The position numbers were made by a program, and so were the translations under genes. A stretch of DNA of 64,000 nt from an uncultured Acidobacteriota bacterium (lineage in GTDB: Bacteria; Acidobacteriota; Terriglobia; Bryobacterales; Bryobacteraceae): contig CADEFM010000009.1 of the NCBI GenBank assembly GCA_902826605.1, positions 124,001 to 188,000 on the forward strand, given 5' to 3'. Of this stretch, positions 51,766 to 59,807 are shown in pieces (within the stretch, counting starts at the first letter, position 1; every line of letters begins with the position of its first letter). The notes beneath the pieces were generated by a model. It was not told the DNA's origin, searched no databases, and worked only from the letters and a program-made list of their open reading frames with translations.

Positions 51766-53411
51766 CCTGTAAACCTCTGCGCGATCGGCACTCGCCGCCC
51801 GATCCCAAACGCCTTGGTGGTCACTTTCAGTCCGGGCGCCGCCTGCTGCCGTTTGTACTCATTGCGATCCACTTTCTGGATGATGCTCTGGACCAGCTCG
51901 CCTGAGACGTTCAGCAGCGCCGCGATTTCACTCGGCGCGCGGCACTTTTCGACATACTCTTCGAGGATAGGGTCCAGAATTTCGTAGGGCGGCAGAGAAT
52001 CACTATCCTTCTGATCCGGTTTTAACTCGGCGGAAGGCGGCTTTGTAAAAACCCGTTCGGGAATGGCGTTATGCAAGCGCCGGTTGGCGATGCGGGAAAG
52101 CGAGTACACCAGAGTCTTCGGCACGTCGCTGATCACGGCGAGTCCACCGCACATGTCGCCGTAGAGCGTGCAATAACCCACCGCGAGCTCGCTCTTGTTG
52201 CCGGTTGTGAGCACCATCGCGCCGGTCTTATTCGAGAGCGCCATCAGCGTGACGCCGCGCAGGCGAGCCTGCAAATTTTCCTCGGTCACATCGCGCGGCA
52301 GCCCGCGAAACGCCGGCGCAAGCTCCTGTTCGAAGCGCTCGCACACGCCGGTGATGGAAATGGTCTCAAAGCGGATCCCCAGATTCTCCGCCATTTCGCT
52401 CGCATCGGTGATGCTGTGCTCAGAAGAATACGGACCGGGCATGGCCACGCCGGTCACGTTCTCTTTACCGATGGCTTCCACCGCGACCGCCGCCGTAAGG
52501 GAGGAATCAATGCCGCCGCTCAGCCCGATCAATACGCGCGAAAATCCACACTTCCGAATGTAATCGCGGGTGCCCAGCACCAGCGCTTCATAAGCCGCCT
52601 CACACTCATCTTGGCAGGTGTCGTGCCGATCTCCTTCGCTGTTGTCGAAATCGCACAACACCAAATCTTCTCTGAACGAAAGAGCGGAAGCCACCACCTC
52701 GCCCGCGCTATTCATCGCGAAGCTGGAACCGTCGAAGACCAGATGATCGTTACCACCAACTTGATTGACATACACGACCGGCTTTCGGTAACGCCGCGCC
52801 GCGGATGCGAAAATCTCACGCCGGATGGCACGTTTGCCCATGTTGTATGGCGAAGCGTTGATGGAGATCAGCATCTGACCGCCTTGCCCAAACAGTTCTT
52901 CCACGGGGTCTCGTTTATACAGACGCTGTTCCCAGAATTCGCGGTCGTTCCATGCGTCTTCGCAAATCGTCAGGGCGATGGGAACGCCGCGGAGAGTGCA
53001 CAAGAGTTCACTATCCGCGGGCCGGAAGTAGCGCGCTTCATCGAAAACATCGTAGGTGGGCAGCAGCATCTTGCTCTGCCGAAACACAACCGCGCCGCAC
53101 TCGATCACCGCCGCACTGTTCAGCGCACGCTTGCCGGTTTCGGCCTGGGATCGCCCCACATAGCCGCAAATCACACTCAGTTTCAAATCGGACGTTTCTC
53201 GGGCCAAACGCGCCAAGGCGCTCTCGCTGGCCTCCAGAAAGCTGGGCTTTTCCACAAGATCGCGGGGTGGGTAGCCAGTGATAGAGAGCTCCGGGAACAC
53301 AACAATGTCAGCGTTGCGAGCGGCCGCATCTCGCGCGGCACGCGTCATAAGGTCGACGTTGCCCGCCAAGTCTCCCACTGTGGGATTGATTTGCGCCAGA
53401 GCGATGCGCAT
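51762..53411 (-). CDS. nadE: Glutamine-dependent NAD+ synthetase
   Basis: 549 residues. Final step of NAD biosynthesis, amidating NaAD with glutamine. The N-terminal nitrilase-like amidase domain has Glu E41 (FPELSITGYPPRDLV), Lys K114 (QSKMLLPTY) and Cys C150 (LTICEDAWND), so the ammonia supply is intact; the synthetase domain has the PP-loop SGGIDSSLT near residue 298 and TGNKSELAVGYCTLYGDM. The start at 53411 is set by the amidase start (RIALAQINPTVGDLAGN); the frame is open to 53483. First gene of the nadE-YncE-GH57 unit. Confidence 0.96.
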   Translation of the reverse strand: MRIALAQINPTVGDLAGNVDLMTRAARDAAARNADIVVFPELSITGYPPRDLVEKPSFLEASESALARLARETSDLKLSVICGYVGRSQAETGKRALNSAAVIECGAVVFRQSKMLLPTYDVFDEARYFRPADSELLCTLRGVPIALTICEDAWNDREFWEQRLYKRDPVEELFGQGGQMLISINASPYNMGKRAIRREIFASAARRYRKPVVYVNQVGGNDHLVFDGSSFAMNSAGEVVASALSFREDLVLCDFDNSEGDRHDTCQDECEAAYEALVLGTRDYIRKCGFSRVLIGLSGGIDSSLTAAVAVEAIGKENVTGVAMPGPYSSEHSITDASEMAENLGIRFETISITGVCERFEQELAPAFRGLPRDVTEENLQARLRGVTLMALSNKTGAMVLTTGNKSELAVGYCTLYGDMCGGLAVISDVPKTLVYSLSRIANRRLHNAIPERVFTKPPSAELKPDQKDSDSLPPYEILDPILEEYVEKCRAPSEIAALLNVSGELVQSIIQKVDRNEYKRQQAAPGLKVTTKAFGIGRRVPIAQRFTG

Positions 53412-53535
53412 GAGACTTCTATTGTAGCTGGGCTGGGACTGCAAGCTGCTGAAATCTGCCTTGGAGGACGGGGTCTGCCCCACGCTTAGTCGTGCGTTTC
53501 AGCGTTCTCACAAGTAGAATATCTTCAGGAGTGCA

Positions 53536-53913
53536 ATGCGTAGTTTTGGCGCCACGATTCTGCTTGCCGGTCAGCTCTTTTCCGCCGACATGGCCGGCTT
53601 CTGGGAATTCAACATCGACCTGGGCGGCCTGGAAATCGGCGCCAACTGCAATCTGATGGAGAACGCCGGCCAGTTGAACGGCCGTTGTTGGTCGACGTCC
53701 GGAGCCTTTCGCTATGACACCGAAGCCACAGGCGCCGTCCAGCAGGAGCGTATTGAACTCAGCTATAGTTTCCCCACTGATCGAGGCAAGATCACGTTCC
53801 GGTACAAGGGGCAACGGGAGCCCGATAAATCGCTGAGCGGCGATTTCATCCTGACGCCCAGCGATGGGAGTGCTCCATCCAAGGGCCTTTTCGCGGCGGC
53901 CAAGTCAAGATAA
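53536..53913 (+). CDS. Small secreted beta-rich protein
   Basis: 125 residues: signal peptide (SFGATILLAGQLFSA), then FWEFNIDLGGLEIGANCNLM, LNGRCWSTSGAFRYDTEATG and ITFRYKGQREPDKSLSGDF. Two Cys residues (38 and 51) could form a disulfide. The pattern of alternating strands ending LSGDFILTPSDG resembles lipocalin-like or THAP4-like small barrels that are common in secreted proteins of this group; no specific match. Divergent from nadE. RBS AGGAG lies about 6 bases before the start. Confidence 0.7.
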   Translation: MRSFGATILLAGQLFSADMAGFWEFNIDLGGLEIGANCNLMENAGQLNGRCWSTSGAFRYDTEATGAVQQERIELSYSFPTDRGKITFRYKGQREPDKSLSGDFILTPSDGSAPSKGLFAAAKSR

Positions 53914-53979
53914 GCGCCGCGCGTTCGAGCGTCTCACTGCGACGAACGCATTCGCGTCACGCTACACTAGTTTCACGCC

Positions 53980-54753
53980 ATGCCCCAAGCTCAAACAACC
54001 GTAGACGCCGCCGCCCGCGTCCTTGCTGACGCCCGCACGCGCAACCTCAAGATCGCTAATTTGCCGGAGTCGTGCCGGCCGCAGGATATTGATACAGCGC
54101 TCGCCATTCAAAAGCGCACCCTGGAGATGATGGCCGACCCCATCGGAGGCTGGAAATGCGGCATGCCAGCCAAGCCTGGAATGATCATGCTTGCACCGGT
54201 TCCGGCATCCTCGATTCACACGCAATCCCCGGTGGCAATGGTCGGCACACCTGGGAAAATCGAGCCGGAGATCGCGTTTGTGCTCGCCCGTGATATCCCC
54301 CCCCGCGCCACCGAGTACACGCGGGAGGAGATCCTGGCGGCGGTGGGCGATATAAGATTCGTTCTAGAACTAATAGGCGCGCGTTTTGTCGACACCACAG
54401 ACGTCACATATCACGAGTTGCTGGCCGATTGCTATAACAACTACGGGTTATTCCTGGGCCCTTCGGTTCCCAATGCTCTCGATGGGGCGCTCGAAAAGCT
54501 TCACGTGAAAATCAGCGGACCGGAAGGCGCCATCCTCGACCGAGAAGGCCCGCACCCCAGCGGCCACCCCATGAATTCCTTTTCGTGGCTAATCAACTAC
54601 CTCTCCGCGCGCGGCGAAACCTTCAAAGCCGGCCAGGTGATCACAACCGGCTCCTACGCGGGCATCGTGGATGTGCCCACTGGCGTGCCGCTGCGTATAC
54701 AGCTCGGCAATCTTGGGAGCATCGATGTGGAAGTGGCTACCGGATCGCGGTAG
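53980..54753 (+). CDS. 2-keto-4-pentenoate hydratase-like protein
   Basis: 257 residues of the FAH superfamily, MhpD/DmpE group: WKCGMPAKPGMIML, MVGTPGKIEPEIAFVLARDI, FVLELIGARFVDTTDV with ILGPSVPN-like FLGPSVPNAL, and SFSWLINYLSARGETFKAGQV-type end with GSYAGIVDVPTG. The Glu triad of metal ligands is seen in IEPEIAF. The family adds water to dienoates in meta-cleavage pathways. No aromatic-degradation genes are nearby, so its substrate is open; the pca genes lie 20 kb away and belong to a different branch. Confidence 0.85.
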   Translation: MPQAQTTVDAAARVLADARTRNLKIANLPESCRPQDIDTALAIQKRTLEMMADPIGGWKCGMPAKPGMIMLAPVPASSIHTQSPVAMVGTPGKIEPEIAFVLARDIPPRATEYTREEILAAVGDIRFVLELIGARFVDTTDVTYHELLADCYNNYGLFLGPSVPNALDGALEKLHVKISGPEGAILDREGPHPSGHPMNSFSWLINYLSARGETFKAGQVITTGSYAGIVDVPTGVPLRIQLGNLGSIDVEVATGSR

Positions 54754-54882
54754 ATTTTTCCAGCGGCGGGCTTCTTTAGTACGAACCTGTAAGTTATTCA
54801 TTTAAAGTTGGATCTGGGGCTCCAATCCAGTGGCCCTCGCCGTGCATTTCATCCGTCCGCAGGCCGATCCGGCCGGAAAGAG

Positions 54883-55797
54883 ATGCAGGACAAAAAAGAC
54901 ATTATGGACAACCCACAACTGGATACCCCACATCGCAACCCATATAAGGCGGCATTCGCGGTACTGGGCGTAGGAATGGCCGCAGCGCTGGCAGGTGATG
55001 GCTACCTGCTGGTCAAGACCAATCATCTCCGTGACGAACTCAATTCGACACGCAACGGAGCTCATTCGCAAGTGTCGCAGCTTGGTGACGCGACGAACGC
55101 GCAGCTGGCGCAGCAGAATGAGCGCTTCGAACTGCTGGCCCAGCAGGTGAAAGGTGTTGACAGCAACGCCAGTGCAGCCATCAAGCGCGCCCGTCTGGAC
55201 GCGCAGCGGCAGAACGAGGAAATGGCGCGGAAGGTCACGGAAGAGCACTCCAAGGTGACCGGTGAACTGGCTCAATTAAATGAGTTCAAAGACACCGCTG
55301 CGACGCGTTTCACCGCCGTGGCTACGGATGTGGATGGAGTGAAGGCGAACGTGGAAACCGTGAAGGCCAGCGTCGCCACCACGCAGTCCGAGTTGGAAAA
55401 GAACACTACGGAAATCCGCGCCGACATGAAGCGCGCCCTGGGTGACATGGGTGTGATGAGCGGCCTAATCGCCACCAATGCCAAAGACCTGGAATCGTTG
55501 CGAGCGCTCGGCGAACGCAATTACTTTGAGTTCGACCTGACGAAGTCGCTGGGTCCGAAGCGGGTGGGTGATATCACTCTGGTTCTCAAGAAGTCCGATG
55601 TCAAACGCAACCGCTTCACGGTCGAGGTGCTCGCGGATGACAAGCGTGTTGAAAAGAAAGACAAGACGATCAATGAACCGGTGCAGCTCTACGTCTCGGG
55701 CAACATGCAGCCGTACGAGATCGTCATCAACCAAGTCAAAAAAGACCAGGTATCCGGATACCTCTCGACGCCCAAGGTCAAACTGGCTCGCCGCTAG
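54883..55797 (+). CDS. Membrane-anchored coiled-coil protein
   Basis: 304 residues from ATG 54883 (ATG 54904 is an alternative). A short cytoplasmic part with PHRNPYKAAF is followed by one membrane helix (AFAVLGVGMAAALAGDGYLL), then about 140 residues of coiled coil (NAQLAQQNERFELLAQQVKG, LDAQRQNEEMARKVTEEHSK, LEKNTTEIRADMKRALG) and a globular C-terminal 90 residues (RNYFEFDLTKSLGPKRVGDI) that look beta-rich. No family recognised; the design suits a periplasmic protein with a long stalk. It is followed by a strong terminator. Preceded by the hydratase gene 130 bases upstream. Confidence 0.7.
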   Translation: MQDKKDIMDNPQLDTPHRNPYKAAFAVLGVGMAAALAGDGYLLVKTNHLRDELNSTRNGAHSQVSQLGDATNAQLAQQNERFELLAQQVKGVDSNASAAIKRARLDAQRQNEEMARKVTEEHSKVTGELAQLNEFKDTAATRFTAVATDVDGVKANVETVKASVATTQSELEKNTTEIRADMKRALGDMGVMSGLIATNAKDLESLRALGERNYFEFDLTKSLGPKRVGDITLVLKKSDVKRNRFTVEVLADDKRVEKKDKTINEPVQLYVSGNMQPYEIVINQVKKDQVSGYLSTPKVKLARR

Positions 55798-55820
55798 ACT
55801 TTTCTCTCACTAGCGGACCC

Positions 55821-55855
55821 GCGCGCCATCCCAACCCCCGGGATGGCGCGCGTTT
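55821..55855. terminator. Strong rho-independent terminator between convergent genes
   Basis: GCGCGCCATCCC (55821-55832) and GGGATGGCGCGC (55840-55851) make a perfect 12-bp stem around AACCCCC, followed by GTTTT on the plus strand. It sits 24 bases after the coiled-coil gene's stop and 15 bases before the convergent hydrolase's end, and may serve both directions, though the plus strand has the better T run. Confidence 0.85.
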
Positions 55856-55865
55856 TCACTTGTAG

Positions 55866-56867
55866 CTAGCTCACGGCACCCTTGGGCATCGATAAGAAAC
55901 CGTGCATGGCGTGCCAGAACAGCTCCCGATTCGTGCTAAGGATTAAATTGTGCGCGATACCCGGAACCACAACGAATTGCTTGTCCCCGCTGGGCAGCTG
56001 GTTGTAGAAATCCATCAGGTCGTTCATCGTGGCGATACCATCGTATTCGCCACGGATCAGCAGCACAGGTCCCGAAACCCTCTTGGGATCCACCAGTGGC
56101 AGCTTTGAAGTCATGTCCAAGTACGTACCCGTAGGGACCTGATCGCCGAATTTCAATTCCTGCTCCGCCAGAAATTCCGCTATCGAAGGATCGGTGGTGC
56201 CGGGTTTATCACGCGTAAAAATGCTTTGCACCATGCTGCGGTCCCGCAGACGCCGGTTGTGAGTGCGGTAGTAGTCGAGTTGTTTGGCCCGCTCTGTGAG
56301 GGTGGGCGAATTCTCGCCTTTATATGTAAACGCCCCTAGCACCAACCGGTCCACTCGCGCGGGGACGGCCTGCGCGTACGCTCCGGCGCGAATCGCGCCT
56401 GAAGACTCGCCAAACATGTGGACCTTCGCCTGACCGGTTTCCTTGGCGATCACCTCGACCGCAGCCTTCAGGTCTTCGACGCCGCTCGCTATATCGGAAT
56501 TTCCATCGGTCTGGGTGGAGCGCCCGTAGTTTTCATGGTCTAGCGTCCAGCAATCGTAGCCCAGCCGGGCGAATGTGTTCATTAGGGAGTACTCGCCCTT
56601 GCCGGGCGTGGCGAGGTCGAAGCTCGACTGCGCGGAATTTGACGATCCGTGCACCATCAGCAGCACCGGGAGCGGCCTTTCGCCGGCCTTGGGCGGCGCG
56701 GTGCGCTTGCGATACATGGCAAGTTTGACTTCACCCTTGGGGGCGCTTTTCACAGCCCAGTATTGGCTGGCCCAAAATTTATTCGCGGGTTTCGATTGCG
56801 CGAAGGCGGCCGCGGGCGCAAGGAACGCTCCTGCAACCAGGCCACGGCGGGATATTTGCTTCTTCAA
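55866..56867 (-). CDS. Alpha/beta hydrolase, Tat-exported
   Basis: 333 residues. A twin-arginine signal (KKQISRRGLVAGAFLAPAAAF) indicates export through Tat. The hydrolase fold carries the oxyanion HGSSNSAQ, nucleophile elbow GESSGA with S155, Asp in RGEYDGIA and His in PGIAHN. Typical of esterase/lipase or dehalogenase-like enzymes; substrate open. Neighbours do not help: the gene stands alone, convergent to the coiled-coil gene and 80 bases from a divergent membrane-hydrolase gene. Confidence 0.85.
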   Translation of the reverse strand: MKKQISRRGLVAGAFLAPAAAFAQSKPANKFWASQYWAVKSAPKGEVKLAMYRKRTAPPKAGERPLPVLLMVHGSSNSAQSSFDLATPGKGEYSLMNTFARLGYDCWTLDHENYGRSTQTDGNSDIASGVEDLKAAVEVIAKETGQAKVHMFGESSGAIRAGAYAQAVPARVDRLVLGAFTYKGENSPTLTERAKQLDYYRTHNRRLRDRSMVQSIFTRDKPGTTDPSIAEFLAEQELKFGDQVPTGTYLDMTSKLPLVDPKRVSGPVLLIRGEYDGIATMNDLMDFYNQLPSGDKQFVVVPGIAHNLILSTNRELFWHAMHGFLSMPKGAVS

Positions 56868-56948
56868 GGGTTCACCTCTTTCATCTTTCAGGCTCTCGTA
56901 ATTATATCCCGCGCGGCGCGGACATCATTTTTGTTATGCTCCGCTGGT

Positions 56949-57482
56949 ATGCCGACGATCATGACGCACGCGGTGGCAGCGGTCTCCATCTCTCACGCGC
57001 TGGCGCCGCGTTCCTATCTGCCCACGACGTCAATGCTCGCCGCTGTGGCGGCCATGGTCCCAGACACCGACGTGGCGGCCTTTCGCTTCGGAATTTCCTA
57101 TGGCGGCATGTGGGGACACCGCGGGATCACGCACTCCCTAATGTTCGCGCTCATGATTGGAATTGCTGTCTGGGGATATTTTGGCGAGTTGCCGCAGCGT
57201 GAGCGATTGCAATTGGCGGCGTGCGTCGCCCTCGCAGCGGCGTCACACGGCATGCTCGACGCTTTCACCAACGGGGGACGCGGAGTGGCGTTCTTCGCTC
57301 CATTTGACCACACGCGCTTTTTCTTCCCATATACACCGATTGATGTGTCGCCCATCGGCTGGGCCTTTTTCTCCAACCGAGGCGTACGCGTGCTGTTAAG
57401 TGAGATGAGATGGGTGTGGTTTCCTGCGCTACTTTTGGCTATAGCGTTGCACGCTATTAGAAGGAAGCCGGCAGGACTATGA
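56949..57482 (+). CDS. YdjM-like metal-dependent membrane hydrolase (DUF457)
   Basis: 177 residues with four hydrophobic segments. MPTIMTHAVAAVSIS and GGMWGHRGITHSLMFALMIG provide the THA and HRGITHS His motifs of the YdjM/DUF457 family, putative membrane-bound zinc hydrolases; LLDAFTNGG-like GMLDAFTNGGRGVAF provides the Asp. In E. coli YdjM is LexA-regulated, but I see no LexA box here. The start at 56949 is the first ATG that gives the standard N terminus, though the frame is open far upstream across the divergent gene. Confidence 0.85.
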   Translation: MPTIMTHAVAAVSISHALAPRSYLPTTSMLAAVAAMVPDTDVAAFRFGISYGGMWGHRGITHSLMFALMIGIAVWGYFGELPQRERLQLAACVALAAASHGMLDAFTNGGRGVAFFAPFDHTRFFFPYTPIDVSPIGWAFFSNRGVRVLLSEMRWVWFPALLLAIALHAIRRKPAGL

Positions 57483-57538
57483 GGCTTCGCCGGGGGGCAG
57501 CCGCGTAAGATAGCCTCAGCGCTGCGCGATCCTCCGCG

Positions 57539-58924
57539 CTATTGGCTGCCCCGCGATAACAGCATGACTTTAAGTGTATTGAAAATGATGTAGGCGTCCA
57601 TCGTGAGCGAAAGATTCTTGATGTAATAGAGATCGTATTCCAGTTTCATCATGGCGTCCTGTATTGTTTCGCCGTAGCCATAATTGATTTGCGCCCAGCC
57701 TGTTATGCCCGGCTTTACGCAAACTCGTTGCTTGAATAAAGGAATGCGTTGCTCCAGCACCTCTGAAAATTCGGGACGCTCCGGTCGCGGACCTACCAAC
57801 GCCATCTCTCCCCGCACCACGTTGATGAACTGCGGAAGTTCGTCGAGCCGCAGATAACGCAGCCACCGTCCCACCGGCGTGATGCGCGGATCGCCTTTGC
57901 TGGCCCATACCGCGCCCGTACGCGCCTCAGCGTCCTCATACATGGAACGGAATTTGAAAATGGTAAAAGGCTTGCCTTGCAGCCCCATGCGCACCTGGCG
58001 GTAAAACACGGGCCCGGGAGATGACAGCTTCACCAACAAAGCGACGACAGCCATCACGGGCAGCGTGATCAGCAACCCGACGACTCCCAACAACGGGGAG
58101 TAGATCCTTTGCATCGTCAGATTGAAGGGCCGCGGGACCAATTCAGTGGCAAACAAGAGTTGAGCGGGCCGAAGTTCGTGTATTGCCACGCGGCTCAGCA
58201 GGGTTTCGTATAGCCTGCCTGCTTCCTCCACATGAATGGTTCCGGAAAAACGCAGGTCCAGCAATCGCTGCACCGGGAAAGAACCGTCTTCCGCGATGCG
58301 CCCTACCACCACGCGATCGGGACGGTGGATTTTAATCACTTGCTCCAAATCTTCCACCCGGCCAAGCTGGGGAACTGGCCAATTCGGTGCGGGGACCGCG
58401 TCCAAGTAACCCTCTACTCGAAGGCCAAGCTCGGGCCGCTGCTCCAATCGAGCCACAATATCGCGGACCACCGGTGTAACTCCCACAAACAGCAATTTAC
58501 GCGGAACGCTCGCCTTCCGCATGAGAATTCCAAAGCCAATGCGCCATGCCGGCATCAGCACCAGCACCGCAAGGCTCCCCACCATCATGTTTAATCTGGG
58601 GAGTTGCAGGGGCGACCGGGCATAACCAAGAAAAGCTTGAAATAAGAAAGTGAGACCAACGCTCAGGCAGATCTGCTGCAGCAGGAGCGTGCGCGTGTGT
58701 GGGGCGAATGAATCGTACAAATCGCTAAAGTAAAAGCCGAGCTGGATCACTAGAACGACCATCAGGATCTGCTGCAGACCGCCTTCATACAGCAGAAACG
58801 TCGCCGGCTCGAACCAGGCAAAGAATACGCCGGTGACAAAGTAGCAGGTCAGCAGGAGAACCGTGTCAAGCAACACCAGCGCTAGCATGCTGGTGGGGAT
58901 CGATACGCGAAACAAACGAATCAT
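57539..58924 (-). CDS. Polyprenyl glycosylphosphotransferase (PEP-CTERM-associated sugar transferase)
   Basis: 461 residues. Starts exopolysaccharide repeat units by moving sugar phosphate onto undecaprenyl phosphate. Four or five N-terminal helices, a CoA-binding-like middle domain, then the catalytic domain with KRVF-like LFKFRSM-type FTIFKFRSMYEDAEARTG, DPRITPVGRWLRYLRLDELPQ, VVRGEMALVGPRPERPEF and PGITGWAQINYGYGE. This matches the TIGR03013-type sugar transferase associated with PEP-CTERM/exosortase systems, which fits the PEP-CTERM protein at 21857. Start ATG 58924 (MIRLFRVSIPTS) is the family start; ATG 58960 is also in frame. Upstream, divergent, are the DUF218 and oxidoreductase genes. 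Confidence 0.92.
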   Translation of the reverse strand: MIRLFRVSIPTSMLALVLLDTVLLLTCYFVTGVFFAWFEPATFLLYEGGLQQILMVVLVIQLGFYFSDLYDSFAPHTRTLLLQQICLSVGLTFLFQAFLGYARSPLQLPRLNMMVGSLAVLVLMPAWRIGFGILMRKASVPRKLLFVGVTPVVRDIVARLEQRPELGLRVEGYLDAVPAPNWPVPQLGRVEDLEQVIKIHRPDRVVVGRIAEDGSFPVQRLLDLRFSGTIHVEEAGRLYETLLSRVAIHELRPAQLLFATELVPRPFNLTMQRIYSPLLGVVGLLITLPVMAVVALLVKLSSPGPVFYRQVRMGLQGKPFTIFKFRSMYEDAEARTGAVWASKGDPRITPVGRWLRYLRLDELPQFINVVRGEMALVGPRPERPEFSEVLEQRIPLFKQRVCVKPGITGWAQINYGYGETIQDAMMKLEYDLYYIKNLSLTMDAYIIFNTLKVMLLSRGSQ

Positions 58925-59128
58925 TCGTATTTGGGTGCCAGTTAAGACCGAGCGTAGCACAACCGTGTCGCCACACCCGGCAACCTAATTGCTGACGAAA
59001 AGCGCCCTTTCGGGCCTCGCCAAAACGATGGCGATCAGCTTTAGTACCTTTAAGGACTTACACGGGTTATCGGCTTGATTCTAAAAATCCTTTACTACCT
59101 AAAGGCGATCCATGGATACTGGGATAGC

Positions 59129-59767
59129 ATGCGTTCCCTCGCCCCTCCGCTGCACTGGTTCCTGCGTGCGGCTGCGGCGCTAGGTCTCGCCATGCTGACC
59201 GTCACGGCCACGCCCCTAGTGTCTTGGTGGGCTACCATGCTGGCAAGCCCCTGGGGCGATCCCACCGGCGATGTCTTGATTGTCCTCACCGGCTCCAGTC
59301 TGGATGAGGTAACCATGGGGTTAAGTTCTTACTGGAGAGCCGTGTACGCGGCTCGTATATTCAAGGCCGAGCACTTTCAGGAAATGATTATCTCGGGTGG
59401 GCCGCCACAGATGCCTGCCGCCCTTTCGATGAAGGCCTTCATCGTGGCTCAGGGCGTTCCATCCGATTCCGTGCACGCGGAGGTAGAGTCTTCCACCACG
59501 CGCGAATCGGCTTTGCATCTGAAAGCCTTGTTTGCGGCAGAGCCTGCGCGCTACGGCAACCGGCGCATGGTCTTACTCACGAGCGACTATCACATGTGGC
59601 GGGCGTTCCGAACGTTCCGGCACGCCGGGATCGCCACGGATCCCAGGCCCATACCCGACGCGCGAAAACGCTACGGCAAAGCGTGGGAGCGTTGGGGTAT
59701 TTTTCTGGAATTGGCGCAGGAGAGCGCCAAGATCGCCTATTATTGGACGCGCGGCTGGCTCGGCTAG
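59129..59767 (+). CDS. YdcF/SanA-like DUF218 protein
   Basis: 212 residues from ATG 59129 (a TTG at 59075 would add 18). One N-terminal helix (LRAAAALGLAMLTVTATPLV) and a Rossmann-like DUF218 domain: DVLIVLTGSSLDE, MIISGGPPQMPAALSMKAFI, SSTTRESALHLKAL, and MVLLTSDYHMWRAFRTFRHA. These match ElyC/SanA/YdcF proteins connected to envelope polysaccharide and lipid carrier processes (family knowledge). Position between the glycosylphosphotransferase and the oxidoreductase supports a part in exopolysaccharide making. No catalytic residues are known for sure. Confidence 0.85.
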   Translation: MRSLAPPLHWFLRAAAALGLAMLTVTATPLVSWWATMLASPWGDPTGDVLIVLTGSSLDEVTMGLSSYWRAVYAARIFKAEHFQEMIISGGPPQMPAALSMKAFIVAQGVPSDSVHAEVESSTTRESALHLKALFAAEPARYGNRRMVLLTSDYHMWRAFRTFRHAGIATDPRPIPDARKRYGKAWERWGIFLELAQESAKIAYYWTRGWLG

Positions 59768-59807
59768 CCGATACAATGATTCCAAGGACTCTCCTCTCCA
59801 CCGCGTC

